This document shows positions 19,880 through 30,016 of a DNA stretch of 64,000 bases, piece by piece. The notes below the pieces were generated by a model. The model was not told the origin of the DNA. It saw nothing but the letters and a program-made list of their open reading frames with translations, and searched no databases. The stretch spans positions 62,001-126,000 of the forward strand of contig NZ_JANUEM010000004.1 of the NCBI RefSeq assembly GCF_024809855.1, in the 5' to 3' direction. The first letter of the stretch is position 1; each line of letters starts with the position of its first letter. The stretch is from Rheinheimera pacifica (GTDB lineage: Bacteria; Pseudomonadota; Gammaproteobacteria; Enterobacterales; Alteromonadaceae). The translations under genes were made by a program, and so were the position numbers.

Positions 19880-22129
19880 CTAGCGTGTTGTTAATAAGGT
19901 TTCAGCATTTCCCACCGGCTTTTGCAGCCAAAAGGGTATTCTTTGCGTCCGGTATTCGTGAACATGCAGCGCCTGCTCACTGATATCCAGCCTGATGGCG
20001 CCACCATGCGCAGTGTTATACAGCGGAATATCCAGCATCTGCAGCCGTTGTTGCACAGCACCAGCCGGATGCCGATGACGGTTGTACAAACTGGCGCTGT
20101 TCAATGCCAGTTGTGGCGCTAACTGGTGTAAAAAACTAAAGTGGCTGGAGCTGTTACTGCCATGATGAGACAACACCAGCACATTAGCGCTTAACTGCGG
20201 GTAGCGCGCAATAAGCTGCTGCTCCACCCTGGCGCCAATATCGCCGGGCAACAGGATCTGCCAGCCATATAGCTGAATTAGCAGCACACAGGAGCTGTCA
20301 TTTTTATTGCCAAAATCGCCGCCGGTATCCAGCATTTGCAGCCGGGCAGCTAAATATTGCTGCGGTATAGTACTGCAGGGCTGCGCTTTGTTTATATTAT
20401 TAATATCAGTGTATATCTGCACCTGCGGATAAAACGTTGTCAGCAACTGCCAGTCGCCGGTATGGTCACTGTCGTCATGGCTTAAAATTAAATAGTCCAG
20501 TTGACGTACACCACGCTGGCGCAAATAAGGTAATACCTGGGATGCGGTAGCACTATGTTGGCCATAACGCGGCCCGGCATCGTATAACAAACCGCGTTGG
20601 CCATATTGCAGTAGCACCGCTAACCCCTGCCCGACATCAATCAGATGCAACTGCCACTGCACCGGCCGGGTAAATGCCAGTATTAACGGCAGCATCAGCA
20701 CAACGCCAAGGTAAAGAAATATGCGCCGGTATGACACCAAAAACAGCAGACAGACAATCAACAGGCTGCCAATCAGTAACCAGTGCTGATCCGGCAAGGC
20801 CCACCAGCTGTTACTTTGCACAGCAGCCCAATTTAGCCACCACAACAGTGGTTGAAACACGATATCAGTTAACTGCCACAGCACACTGCTACCGGGTAGC
20901 TGAAGCAATTCAACCACCAGGCTGATAAACAGCAACGGAATAGCCAGCAAGCTGCACCAGGGCACCCATAATACATTTGACACCAACGCCAGCACTGAAC
21001 TGCCATCAAATAGCAATACGCTGAGTAACGACATTAGTAACGCCAGATAAAAGTGAAAGCGCAAAAACAGATAGAATTTACTGCGCCAGTGCTTGCTGTA
21101 GCGCGGCTGTAGCCATAACACAGTAAAAATAACTGCCACGGCCAGTACCGATAGCCAGAAACTTTTGCTTAGCACAAAAAAAGGTTGGGCCAGCAACAAC
21201 ACTGCCGTAAGCAGTAACCAATAATGGCTGTAGCTTAGCCGCCGGTATTGTAACCAGGCCAACACCATCAATAGTAAAGCAAAGGCAGCTCTGATCGTTG
21301 GAATAGCAAAACCGGCCAGCCAGGCATACGCAAAAGCTGTCAGCAATGCCCCTGTTAATGCCATGCCCTGGCGCCAGGCCAAGTAGCGCAGCGGCCAGGG
21401 CATAATGCGCAGTAAACAAAAGCTCCAGCCAAATACCAGGCCAATATGCAAACCGGAAATAGCCAGTAAATGCGCTAAACCAGATTGCTGCAGCCCCTGC
21501 CATAGCGCCGGTGAGAACTGGCGCTGCCCCACCGTCAGTGCCAGTAACAGCGGCGCGCTGTCTAAGTTTTCTGTTGCCTGTTGCAGTTGCGCTATCAACC
21601 GTTGGCGCACTGTCACCTTATGCGGCAATAATTGTGTATCAGATCCGCTAAGCACTGCCCCCTGCGCCAGTACACCTTGTAGCAACGCCTGAGCCTCACG
21701 GTTGACACCAGCCGGGTTAGCACTACCAGCCACCGGCCTTAACCTGGCACTCAGCCGCCAGCGCTGACCTTCTTGCAATAGCACCGGCGGTTGTGACCAG
21801 TTCAACTGGATCTGATACCCTGTAGCGCGATTGTTTTCCAGTTGCAATGTAAATTGGCTATACTCAGCGTACTGTTTTGGTATGCCAACAATAGTACCTT
21901 GCAGTGGTTCGCTGTAATTCAGAATATGCTGCTGTTCGGTTTGATAACCGGCAAACTGAATTATCCAACAACAAATAAAGGCGGCCAGCCCGGCACAAAA
22001 CCGGTAGCGAACCGCAAGCAACAATACAGTGAGTGGCAGCAGCAAAAATACTGTGAAAAAAGGTGGTACTATTGGCAAAAATAATGACAATAGGCTGCCA
22101 GTAAGTACACCGATACAAAAAGATTTCAT
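19880..22129 (-). CDS. comEC: ComEC/Rec2 DNA internalisation channel
   Basis: About 749 residues. The N-terminal hydrophobic segment is followed by an extracytoplasmic OB-like region, the competence membrane domain (GLAHLLAISGLHIGLVFGW; AWLAGFAIPTIRAAF), and a C-terminal metallo-beta-lactamase domain (LIDVGQGLAVLLQYG; SHDDSDHTGDW; LVLSHHGSNSSSHF). It should carry one DNA strand through the inner membrane in natural transformation, and the intact lactamase motif fits nuclease function. The ATG at 22129 is preferred over a codon at 22204, which would overlap the divergent DUF2062 gene and add a non-family leader. It shares the transcription direction with msbA. Confidence 0.92.
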   Translation of the reverse strand: MKSFCIGVLTGSLLSLFLPIVPPFFTVFLLLPLTVLLLAVRYRFCAGLAAFICCWIIQFAGYQTEQQHILNYSEPLQGTIVGIPKQYAEYSQFTLQLENNRATGYQIQLNWSQPPVLLQEGQRWRLSARLRPVAGSANPAGVNREAQALLQGVLAQGAVLSGSDTQLLPHKVTVRQRLIAQLQQATENLDSAPLLLALTVGQRQFSPALWQGLQQSGLAHLLAISGLHIGLVFGWSFCLLRIMPWPLRYLAWRQGMALTGALLTAFAYAWLAGFAIPTIRAAFALLLMVLAWLQYRRLSYSHYWLLLTAVLLLAQPFFVLSKSFWLSVLAVAVIFTVLWLQPRYSKHWRSKFYLFLRFHFYLALLMSLLSVLLFDGSSVLALVSNVLWVPWCSLLAIPLLFISLVVELLQLPGSSVLWQLTDIVFQPLLWWLNWAAVQSNSWWALPDQHWLLIGSLLIVCLLFLVSYRRIFLYLGVVLMLPLILAFTRPVQWQLHLIDVGQGLAVLLQYGQRGLLYDAGPRYGQHSATASQVLPYLRQRGVRQLDYLILSHDDSDHTGDWQLLTTFYPQVQIYTDINNINKAQPCSTIPQQYLAARLQMLDTGGDFGNKNDSSCVLLIQLYGWQILLPGDIGARVEQQLIARYPQLSANVLVLSHHGSNSSSHFSFLHQLAPQLALNSASLYNRHRHPAGAVQQRLQMLDIPLYNTAHGGAIRLDISEQALHVHEYRTQRIPFWLQKPVGNAETLLTTR

Positions 22130-22154
22130 GTTCGTTTTTTGTGAATAGGTTGTA

Positions 22155-22685
22155 ATGCCAAAGAACTTTATTAAGAAATATCTACCATCGCCAGAAAAAA
22201 TCAAGCAGCAAAAGCTGCTAAAAATATTTGGCTCCCTGTTGCACGATGGTAATTTGTGGCACCTGAACCGCCGCTCGGCACGCGGTGCTTTTGCAGTGGG
22301 GTTGTTTTTTGCCTGGATGCCTATTCCATTTCAAATGGTAGTGTCTGCAGCAGTAGCAATACCTATGCGGGTAAACTTACCGATATCAGTAGCGTTGGTG
22401 TGGTTAACCAACCCGATAACCATGCCGGTTTTATTTTATATTGCTTATCTGGTGGGCTGTGTGGTGCTAAGAACGCCGCTGGAGCCTTTTGCTTTCGAAG
22501 CAAGCTGGGATTGGCTGGCACATAGTATTTACACTATTGGTAAACCTTTTCTGGCTGGCTGCCTGTTGATGGGCATTTGCTCGGCTATTATTGGTTATTT
22601 TGTTATCGACTGGCTGTGGCGTTTATCAGTAAGAAAGGCCCAGCTGGGTAAAAAATTAAAGCGGAAAAACCAACCTCCGCTTTAA
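22155..22685 (+). CDS. DUF2062 membrane protein
   Basis: 176 residues. The sequence LLHDGNLWHLNRRSARGAFAVG at the start of the domain and three or four hydrophobic helices (GLFFAWMPIPFQMVVSA; VALVWLTNPITMPVLFYIAYLVG; GCLLMGICSAIIGYFVI) are typical of DUF2062. Function is unknown; members are often near comEC or glycosyltransferase genes. It is head-to-head with comEC with only 25 bases between the starts, so the two promoters must overlap each other's coding region. A basic C-terminus (KKLKRKN) is expected in the cytoplasm. Confidence 0.85.
   Translation: MPKNFIKKYLPSPEKIKQQKLLKIFGSLLHDGNLWHLNRRSARGAFAVGLFFAWMPIPFQMVVSAAVAIPMRVNLPISVALVWLTNPITMPVLFYIAYLVGCVVLRTPLEPFAFEASWDWLAHSIYTIGKPFLAGCLLMGICSAIIGYFVIDWLWRLSVRKAQLGKKLKRKNQPPL
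22658..22683. terminator. Bidirectional hairpin between DUF2062 gene and lolE
   Basis: An 8-bp AAAGCGGA/TCCGCTTT stem with a 10-nt loop, sitting on the last codons of the DUF2062 gene and 8 bases from the lolE stop. It may end transcription from both convergent genes. It has no long T run, so this is moderate. Confidence 0.45.
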
Positions 22686-22690
22686 CATTA

Positions 22691-23929
22691 TTACCGCTGG
22701 CCAAGCACCCGTGCAGGTTGTACCTTGCTGGCACGCCACGCCGGATAGAGCGTTGCCAGCAAACTCATTACTAATGCCACACCAAAGGTCAGCAGCACAT
22801 CCTGCCACTGCAATAATGACGGCACAAAGTTAATAAAATAGATGCTCGGGTCCAGCAACGACTTGCCCAGTACAGTTGTCACAAAGGCAAACACCGGCTC
22901 AATATAACTGGCCAGCAATATACCAACAACTAAACCCGCTACCGCTCCGATTAAACCATTAAGCCAGCCCAGCCACATAAAGGTACGTATAATTACCGCA
23001 GGCGAAACGCCCATAGTAAGTAAAATAGCAATATCACCTTCTTTTTCCCGCACGGCCATCACCAATGTGGCAACAATATTAAAACTGGCAACGGCAATTA
23101 CTAACGCCAGTACCAGATATAAAATGCTGCGTACCATCTGGATATCCTGATAAACATGACCCTGGCTACGAAACCAATCCAGCAGATAGACATAATCTTC
23201 CGATACCCGGCCCAGCTCCCGCGCCATTTGCGGTGCCTGAAAAACATCATCCAGCCGGAAGGCAAAGCCCTGCACTGTGTCGGGTTCAAAAGCCAGTAAG
23301 CTGGCCAGCGTGGCAATATCAAGCCAGATATGGCTGTAATCAAGCTGGCCGCCCACGGCAACTATGGCGCTAACTGTCAGGCTGGCAGTGCTGTGGCTCG
23401 CCAGGCGGCCATCTTCTGTTAAACGGGGTAATAATAGTTGTACCTGCTCGCCTACTTTAACGTTCAGCGCATCGGCAATACCCTGTCCCAGTACAATGTC
23501 GCTCTGTTGCAGGGTGTCAAGCTGCCCGGCGCTGATATAACCGGCAAAATCGCTGATGCGCCGCTCTGAGGTAATATCAATGCCACGCACTTCGGCTGCT
23601 TTTACTTCTGCACCGACCCTTAACATACCGTTACTTTTAATATAAGGTGCTACCGCTTCAACACCGGCAACCTCAGCAAACAGCTGTTGCTTACGCTGCC
23701 AGTCGTGCAAATTATGCTGTACAGCTTCCAATTCAACATGCGGGATCACCGATAACAAGCGCTGTTTCAGTGCCAGTTCAAAGCCATTCATTACGGACAA
23801 CGCCAGGATCAGAATAGCCACCCCCAGCGCTATACCTAAAGTAGAGCTGGCAGAAATAAAGCGGATAAAACCACTGCTATGACGGGTAGAACGGTAACGC
23901 CGGGCCAACTGCCAGGCCAGGCTAGCCAT
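22691..23929 (-). CDS. lolE: Lipoprotein-releasing system permease LolE
   Basis: 412 residues of the FtsX-like permease family: one N-terminal helix after the [12 protein letters not shown] motif ([21 protein letters not shown]), a large periplasmic MacB-like domain, then three C-terminal helices. With LolC and LolD it extracts outer-membrane lipoproteins from the inner membrane and passes them to LolA. The start at 23929 overlaps the lolD stop by 8 bases (ATGGCTAG); the reading frame from 23965 adds an unrelated leader. It is called LolE rather than LolC by its third position in the operon; the two are paralogous. Confidence 0.9.
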   Translation of the reverse strand: MASLAWQLARRYRSTRHSSGFIRFISASSTLGIALGVAILILALSVMNGFELALKQRLLSVIPHVELEAVQHNLHDWQRKQQLFAEVAGVEAVAPYIKSNGMLRVGAEVKAAEVRGIDITSERRISDFAGYISAGQLDTLQQSDIVLGQGIADALNVKVGEQVQLLLPRLTEDGRLASHSTASLTVSAIVAVGGQLDYSHIWLDIATLASLLAFEPDTVQGFAFRLDDVFQAPQMARELGRVSEDYVYLLDWFRSQGHVYQDIQMVRSILYLVLALVIAVASFNIVATLVMAVREKEGDIAILLTMGVSPAVIIRTFMWLGWLNGLIGAVAGLVVGILLASYIEPVFAFVTTVLGKSLLDPSIYFINFVPSLLQWQDVLLTFGVALVMSLLATLYPAWRASKVQPARVLGQR

Positions 23930-24605
23930 GGGCAAGCTCCAGGCGGCCGTCGCGCATAGATACATGGCGGTCTAACCGTGCCGCCAGTGCCAAATCATGG
24001 GTTACCACAATAAAACTGGTACCAAGCTCCCGGTTTAATGTGCGCAGTAACTGATAAATACTCTCGGCAGTGTGCTGATCCAGATTACCGGTCGGCTCAT
24101 CAGCCAATACTAATGCGGGCTCGCCTACCAACGCCCGGGCAATAGCAACGCGCTGGCGCTCACCACCACTAAGCTCTGCCGGTTTATGGTGGCTGCGGTG
24201 TGCCAGCGCTACACGTTCAAGCATTACGCTGGCGCGCTGCCTGGCCGCGGTGGCCGATAAACCGCGGATCAGCAGCGGCATAGCAACGTTCTCTAAGGCG
24301 GTAAAGTCCATCAGCAAATGATGAAACTGGTAAATAAACCCCAACTGGCCATTACGCAAAGCCGCTTTTTGCTGCGATGTCATCCGGGCAACATCCTGGC
24401 CCAAGACGTTTAAACTACCACTGTCGGCCTGGTCCAGCGTACCTAAAATATGCAGTAAAGTACTTTTACCCGAGCCTGAGCTACCAACAATAGCCAGCAT
24501 GTCGGCGCGTTTAATGGTTAAATCTATACCGTGCAGTACTTCTGTAACCTGCTGGCCGTCCCGGTAACTTTTGCACAGTTGTGTTGCCGTTAATACATTA
24601 CTCAT
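23922..24605 (-). CDS. lolD: Lipoprotein-releasing ATPase LolD
   Basis: 227 residues, a MacB-type ABC ATPase: Walker [22 protein letters not shown], signature [15 protein letters not shown], Walker [13 protein letters not shown], switch His in VVTHD. It powers lipoprotein release through LolC/LolE. Start and stop overlap with lolC (ATGAGTAA) and lolE by 8 bases each. Confidence 0.96.
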   Translation of the reverse strand: MSNVLTATQLCKSYRDGQQVTEVLHGIDLTIKRADMLAIVGSSGSGKSTLLHILGTLDQADSGSLNVLGQDVARMTSQQKAALRNGQLGFIYQFHHLLMDFTALENVAMPLLIRGLSATAARQRASVMLERVALAHRSHHKPAELSGGERQRVAIARALVGEPALVLADEPTGNLDQHTAESIYQLLRTLNRELGTSFIVVTHDLALAARLDRHVSMRDGRLELAHG

Positions 24606-25797
24606 CGCGTAAAATGTCCGCCGGATTTATTGCCACAGCACGTTTTGCCGGATACCACACAGCCATCAGCGTTAAAGCCAGCGCACTTAGCAAAATTAAT
24701 AAAATTTGTTCTAGCTGAATATCCACCGGCAGTTCTACTCCCGGCGCCACTGACAAACCAAACAGGTGTAATAAGGGGTTTAACTGCCAGCATAACAATA
24801 CTCCGGCAACAGCACCGCTTACCGCTCCGGCCAGGCCGTTACTGATACCTTGCACGGCAAATACGGTAAACAGCTGTCTGTCTGTCATACCCAGCGTTTT
24901 TAAAATAGCAATTTCAGCTTGTTTGTCGGTTACCATCATTACCAGAGCCGAGACAATATTAAATGCCGCTACTGCAACAATTAGCAGCAACATCAACCAC
25001 ATCATGGCTTTCTCCATCGCCACGGCAGCAAATAATTTGCCATGGCTTTGCCGCCAGTCCTGTACTTTTAAGCCGGGATCAGTTGCCAACTTTGCGCCCA
25101 GGGCCGGTGCGCTAAACGGCTCTTTCAGCGTAACCCGCCATTGCTGCTCCTTTCCGCCAGCATTTAACAGCCGGGTTAAATCATCCAGTGCGGTTACAGC
25201 AATCAGTTTATCGACATCAGAGCCGGTTTCCAGAATGCCACTTACGGTAAACAAGCGCTGGCGCGGCACCCAGCCCATAGGCGTATAACTGCCAGCCTGA
25301 GGCAACATAAAGCGTACCGGATCGCCCACTGACACTTCCAATTGCTCTGCCAGAGCGCGCCCAAGCACTACACTGTAGCGCTGCGAGGCAAAATCCTGCC
25401 AGTTACCAACCAACAACGACTGCTGCATAAACGCTGGTAGTGCATCTGCCGTTACGCCTTGCAATAACACAGCCGTTAACTGCCGTGGCGATTGCACCAG
25501 CGCTTCAGCTTGTAAAAACGGCGTAATTTGCAGCACTGCGGCATCTGTCAGCAAAGGTTGCTGCCAATGTTGCAGACTATTGGCGGGAGTGGTTACGACC
25601 AAATGCGGAATCACCCCGAGAATACGCTTTTTCAGCTCGCCTTCAAAACCGTTCATTACCGAGCTGACAATAGTTAACGCCATGACACCCAAAAAGATCC
25701 CGGCCACGGAAAACAGCGTAATGAAAGAGATAAAGGCATTACCCTTTCGGCTTTGGCTATAGCGCAAACCGATTAATAGACTGACTGGCAACGGCAT
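24598..25797 (-). CDS. lolC: Lipoprotein-releasing system permease LolC
   Basis: 399 residues, beginning [20 protein letters not shown]. It has an N-terminal helix ([24 protein letters not shown]), a periplasmic domain and three C-terminal helices ([56 protein letters not shown]). LolC, rather than LolE, carries the LolA-binding hook in known systems; first position in the operon supports this call. TTAGG lies just before the ATG; upstream in-frame codons to 25872 are not conserved-looking. Confidence 0.9.
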   Translation of the reverse strand: MPLPVSLLIGLRYSQSRKGNAFISFITLFSVAGIFLGVMALTIVSSVMNGFEGELKKRILGVIPHLVVTTPANSLQHWQQPLLTDAAVLQITPFLQAEALVQSPRQLTAVLLQGVTADALPAFMQQSLLVGNWQDFASQRYSVVLGRALAEQLEVSVGDPVRFMLPQAGSYTPMGWVPRQRLFTVSGILETGSDVDKLIAVTALDDLTRLLNAGGKEQQWRVTLKEPFSAPALGAKLATDPGLKVQDWRQSHGKLFAAVAMEKAMMWLMLLLIVAVAAFNIVSALVMMVTDKQAEIAILKTLGMTDRQLFTVFAVQGISNGLAGAVSGAVAGVLLCWQLNPLLHLFGLSVAPGVELPVDIQLEQILLILLSALALTLMAVWYPAKRAVAINPADILRDE

Positions 25798-25893
25798 CCT
25801 AATATTCAGGACAAGACCTGCGTTAGATGGTAAAGTGGCGTCGATCATAGAGATTATTGCCTGTCGTGACAAGCAGCTTGCAAAGGTATTGCC

Positions 25894-26493
25894 ATGAGTG
25901 ATTTCACATTACAGCAGTTAGATGATGCCTATCAGGATTACTTCAGCATTGAGCATGCCATTAGCCTCAATGCCCGGCCACTGGATATCGCCTTACCTGA
26001 TGCAGAGGCATTACAAAATGCCATCCCGGCGCCGTTTTTAATGGCCTCTGAAGCCAGCAGTCTGAACAACTCGGCGCTGCGCGCATTAAACCGCTTAGGC
26101 GAACTGGCCGAAGAGTTAGCACTTTATTTGCAACAACAAGCCCGTAAAATAGATTTACTGCTGCACTATGTGTTGCAACAACAAGACAATAACAGCCAGC
26201 GTTACTACACCCTGAGCTACGGTGGTAGCGGCTGCTGTTTTTTAGCCGACACAGCCATGGAGCCTTTACAGGTGCTTGAGCTGAAAATTTTTCTGGATAA
26301 TAACGATGGCGCAGTATTTTGCTACGGCCAGGTGCTGAGTTGTCAGCCTGCCGCTGACGGCCAGTGGCAGATAAAAGTAGTGTTTAACCGCATTCGGGAT
26401 GAAGATCGCGAACTCATTGTGCGTGCCAGCCTGCATCAGCAGTCGCGTTTGCTAAAACAAAAAGCTGAGCAAAGGCAGCAAAAAAATAGCTAA
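25894..26493 (+). CDS. PilZ-like domain protein
   Basis: 199 residues. An N-terminal region rich in helices (about 1-100) precedes a beta-rich segment with RYYTLSYGGSGCCFLADTAMEP, like the DxSxxG part of PilZ domains, and a later GQVLSCQ-KVVFNRIRDEDRE part. The canonical RxxxR arginine pair is not clear, so c-di-GMP binding is uncertain. It is transcribed divergently from lolC and is 46 bases upstream of mfd, perhaps on the same transcript. The C-terminus is rich in Lys and Gln. Confidence 0.65.
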   Translation: MSDFTLQQLDDAYQDYFSIEHAISLNARPLDIALPDAEALQNAIPAPFLMASEASSLNNSALRALNRLGELAEELALYLQQQARKIDLLLHYVLQQQDNNSQRYYTLSYGGSGCCFLADTAMEPLQVLELKIFLDNNDGAVFCYGQVLSCQPAADGQWQIKVVFNRIRDEDRELIVRASLHQQSRLLKQKAEQRQQKNS

Positions 26494-26539
26494 GCGCACA
26501 ATAACTCAATTTTATTATTTGTAAGGCTTCGTCGTTTTA

Positions 26540-29500
26540 ATGGATCTGATCACTTCTCTGCCACAGCTTAAACATGCCCAGGATCAGTTGCACTGGGGCA
26601 ATTTACAAGGCGCAGCACTGCCACTGGCACTGGCACAACTTATTACACAACAACCGGCGTTATATTTGCTTATTGTGCCCGATACGCCGACAGCCCTGAA
26701 GCTGGAGCAGGAACTGGGTGTATTTTATCAGCAACAAAGCTGCCCGCTGCTTACACTACCCGATTGGGAAACCCTGCCTTACGATGTGTTTTCGCCACAT
26801 CAGGATATCGTATCGCAACGGCTGAAAACCCTGTACCAGTTGCCACGCCTGACACAGGGGCTGGTGATTGTGCCGGTTAGCACGCTGCTTTTGCGTATTT
26901 GCCACCGCGACTATCTGGAGCAAAATAGTTTTCTGATTAAAAAAGGCCAGCAAGCAGATTTAGCCGCATTAAAACGCCAGTTGACAGCTGTTGGTTACCG
27001 TAGTGTTGAGCAGGTCATGGAACACGGCGAATTCTCAGCCCGCGGTTCAATATTAGATTTATATCCAATGGGAGCCAACGTTCCTTATCGTATCGACTTC
27101 TTTGACAACGACGTAGATGGCATCCGCACCTTTGATCCGGACAATCAGCGTAGCCTGCAAGCGGTAGAGGCAATAGAGCTGTTACCCGCGCACGAGTTTC
27201 CAACCGACCAGGCCGCGATCGAACGTTTTCGCATGGCGTACCGTGAACGTTTTAATGCCAGAAACGAGAAAGAATCACTTTATCAGCAAGTTAGCCAGGG
27301 CGTATTACCAGCCGGTATTGAATACTATCTGCCGCTGTTTACCGAAAAAACAGCCACCTTATTTGATTATTTACCACCAAACAGCCGCTGTCTGCTGCTG
27401 GGCGATACTGAACACAGTGCCGACAAATTCTGGCTGGAACTAAAGCGCCGCTTTGACGACCGCGCGATTGATTTATTGCGGCCGATACTGCCTCCGGCGC
27501 AGCTATACCTGAGTACCGACCAACTATTTGCCAGTTTAAAGAACTATGGCCGGGTTCGTTTAAGCATCGCACCGCTACCTGCCAAAGCCGGTTACGCCAA
27601 TGCCGAAGCAGAAACCCTGCCCGATTTAAGCGTAAATCATCAGTTGAAAAATCCGCTGCAAGCCTTGCAGGATTTTATTCTGCAGCTAAAACAGCAACAG
27701 GGCCGGCTGCTGTTTTTTGTAGAAAGCGAAGGCCGGCGCGAAAGCTTGCTGCAGTTGCTACATAAAGCCGGAGTGCATGTTTCACAATTTGATAATCTTG
27801 ATGCGTTTAACCGCAGCAGCGACGATTTAGGCATAGTGGTAGGCGCATTAGAGCAAGGCGTTTTGCTACGCCGGGCAACGCCACTGGCACTGGTAAGCGA
27901 AAACGAGCTGTTTGGCCAAAAAATTAGCCAGCGCCGGCGGCGCAAACGCAGCCAGCAGGTATCCAGTGATACCGTTATCCGTAATCTGGCTGAGCTGAGC
28001 ATTGGCCAACCGGTAGTGCATTTACAACACGGTATTGGCCGTTATCAGGGGCTGCAATTATTGGATGCAGCAGGTATCAGTGCCGAATTTGTTACTATTG
28101 AATATGCCGGCAGCAGCAAACTGTATGTACCGGTTACTTCACTCCACTTACTTAGCCGTTACAGCGGCAGCGACGCCGAACATGCGCCACTGCATAAGCT
28201 GGGTAACGACAGCTGGGAAAAATCCCGCCGCAAAGCCGCAGAAAAAGTACGTGATGTCGCCGCAGAGTTACTCGACGTTTACGCTCAGCGTGCTGCACAT
28301 AAAGGTTACGCCTTTGCTTTAGATGAACAGCAATATCTGTCCTTTGCTGACAGCTTTCCGTTTGAAGAAACCGCCGATCAGCAAGATGCCATCGATGCCG
28401 TGCTGCGTGATATGCAAAGCCCGCAACCCATGGACCGGCTGGTGTGTGGCGATGTCGGTTTTGGTAAAACCGAAGTGGCCATGCGCGGTGCCTTTGTTGC
28501 AGTTAATGACGGTAAACAGGTAGCCATACTGGTGCCCACGACATTGCTGGCACAACAACACTTTGAAAACTTTAAAGACCGCTTTGCTAACTGGCCGGTA
28601 CGGGTAGAAGTATTGTCGCGCTTTGTCAGCGCTAAAGAGCAAAAAGCTATTCTGGCCGATGTAGAAAACGGCAAAGTGGATATTCTGATTGGCACACACA
28701 AACTGCTGCAGGATGACATCAGGCTGCATGATCTGGGCTTGCTTATCGTAGATGAAGAACACCGCTTTGGCGTGCGCCAGAAAGAAAAAATCAAAGCCCT
28801 GCGGGCTAATATCGACATTCTTACACTAACGGCCACACCTATTCCGCGTACGCTGAATATGTCTATGTCGGGTATGCGGGATTTATCTATTATTGCTACG
28901 CCACCGGCGCGGCGTCTGGCTGTAAAAACCTTCGTGCGCCAATACGAAAGTGGCTTGATCCGCGAAGCAGTTATGCGCGAAATTCTGCGCGGCGGCCAGG
29001 TGTATTTTCTGCACAACGATGTGGCCAGCATTGAAAAAGCCGCTACCGATTTAGCCGAACTGCTGCCAGAGGCAATAATTGGTATAGCGCACGGCCAGAT
29101 GCGCGAGCGCGAACTTGAACAAATCATGTCAGATTTTTACCACCAGCGCTTTAATGTCCTGCTATGTTCAACCATTATTGAAACCGGTATCGACGTACCC
29201 ACAGCGAATACCATTATTATTAACCGGGCGGATAATTTCGGCCTGGCACAATTGCACCAGTTGCGTGGCCGGGTTGGCCGCTCACACCACCAGGCTTATG
29301 CCTATTTACTCACGCCACCGCCAAAGCGTTTAACCAAAGACGCCGAAAAGCGGCTGGAGGCCATCGCCAGCCTGGAAGATTTAGGCGCAGGTTTTGCCCT
29401 GGCAACGCATGATCTGGAAATTCGTGGTGCCGGTGAACTGTTAGGTGATGAGCAAAGCGGCCAGATTGAATCAGTAGGTTTCAGCCTGTATATGGATATG

Positions 29501-30016
29501 CTGGAACAAGCCGTTAACGCCCTGAAGAATGGCCGTGAGCCCAGTCTGGATGCCATGTTAAGCCAGCAGGCAGAGATTGAATTGCGCATCCCTGCTTTGC
29601 TGCCGGATAGCTATATACCCGATGTAAACCTGCGGCTATCCTGCTATAAAAAGCTGGCATCGGCCCGCAGCACCGACGAGTTGGATGAAGTACAGGTAGA
29701 ACTGATCGACCGTTTCGGGTTACTGCCCGATGCGGCAAAAAATCTGGTAGCATTGTCTGAGTTTAAACTGCAGGCAGAGCAACTCGGCATTCGCCGCATT
29801 GAAGCCAGTAATAAAGGCGGTGTGATAGAATTCAGCGACAGAACCGCCGTATCACCCGGCTATATTATCGAACTGATACAAAAGCAGTCGCGTATCTTCA
29901 AGCTTGAAGGCGGCCAAAAACTGCGGTTTAGTATTAATACAGATGACAGCAAAGCGCGTTTAAGCCTGATAGAAAACATGCTGTCTGATTTTGCCAGACA
30001 TAAGGTAAACAAATGA
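26540..30016 (+). CDS. mfd: Transcription-repair coupling factor Mfd
   Basis: 1158 residues (E. coli 1148). N-terminal UvrB-homology module (ISLPDWETLPYDVFSPHQ region, UvrA interaction), the RNA-polymerase-interaction domain (GQPVVHLQHGIGRYQGLQ, about 490-560), then a RecG-like translocase: Walker A CGDVGFGKTEVAMRGAF, the DEEH box LLIVDEEHRFGV, TATPIPRTL, and motif VI HQLRGRVGRSHHQAYAYLL. A C-terminal TRCF domain follows. It removes stalled RNA polymerase from lesions and recruits UvrA. The csiV start overlaps its stop (ATGA). Confidence 0.97.
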   Translation: MDLITSLPQLKHAQDQLHWGNLQGAALPLALAQLITQQPALYLLIVPDTPTALKLEQELGVFYQQQSCPLLTLPDWETLPYDVFSPHQDIVSQRLKTLYQLPRLTQGLVIVPVSTLLLRICHRDYLEQNSFLIKKGQQADLAALKRQLTAVGYRSVEQVMEHGEFSARGSILDLYPMGANVPYRIDFFDNDVDGIRTFDPDNQRSLQAVEAIELLPAHEFPTDQAAIERFRMAYRERFNARNEKESLYQQVSQGVLPAGIEYYLPLFTEKTATLFDYLPPNSRCLLLGDTEHSADKFWLELKRRFDDRAIDLLRPILPPAQLYLSTDQLFASLKNYGRVRLSIAPLPAKAGYANAEAETLPDLSVNHQLKNPLQALQDFILQLKQQQGRLLFFVESEGRRESLLQLLHKAGVHVSQFDNLDAFNRSSDDLGIVVGALEQGVLLRRATPLALVSENELFGQKISQRRRRKRSQQVSSDTVIRNLAELSIGQPVVHLQHGIGRYQGLQLLDAAGISAEFVTIEYAGSSKLYVPVTSLHLLSRYSGSDAEHAPLHKLGNDSWEKSRRKAAEKVRDVAAELLDVYAQRAAHKGYAFALDEQQYLSFADSFPFEETADQQDAIDAVLRDMQSPQPMDRLVCGDVGFGKTEVAMRGAFVAVNDGKQVAILVPTTLLAQQHFENFKDRFANWPVRVEVLSRFVSAKEQKAILADVENGKVDILIGTHKLLQDDIRLHDLGLLIVDEEHRFGVRQKEKIKALRANIDILTLTATPIPRTLNMSMSGMRDLSIIATPPARRLAVKTFVRQYESGLIREAVMREILRGGQVYFLHNDVASIEKAATDLAELLPEAIIGIAHGQMRERELEQIMSDFYHQRFNVLLCSTIIETGIDVPTANTIIINRADNFGLAQLHQLRGRVGRSHHQAYAYLLTPPPKRLTKDAEKRLEAIASLEDLGAGFALATHDLEIRGAGELLGDEQSGQIESVGFSLYMDMLEQAVNALKNGREPSLDAMLSQQAEIELRIPALLPDSYIPDVNLRLSCYKKLASARSTDELDEVQVELIDRFGLLPDAAKNLVALSEFKLQAEQLGIRRIEASNKGGVIEFSDRTAVSPGYIIELIQKQSRIFKLEGGQKLRFSINTDDSKARLSLIENMLSDFARHKVNK

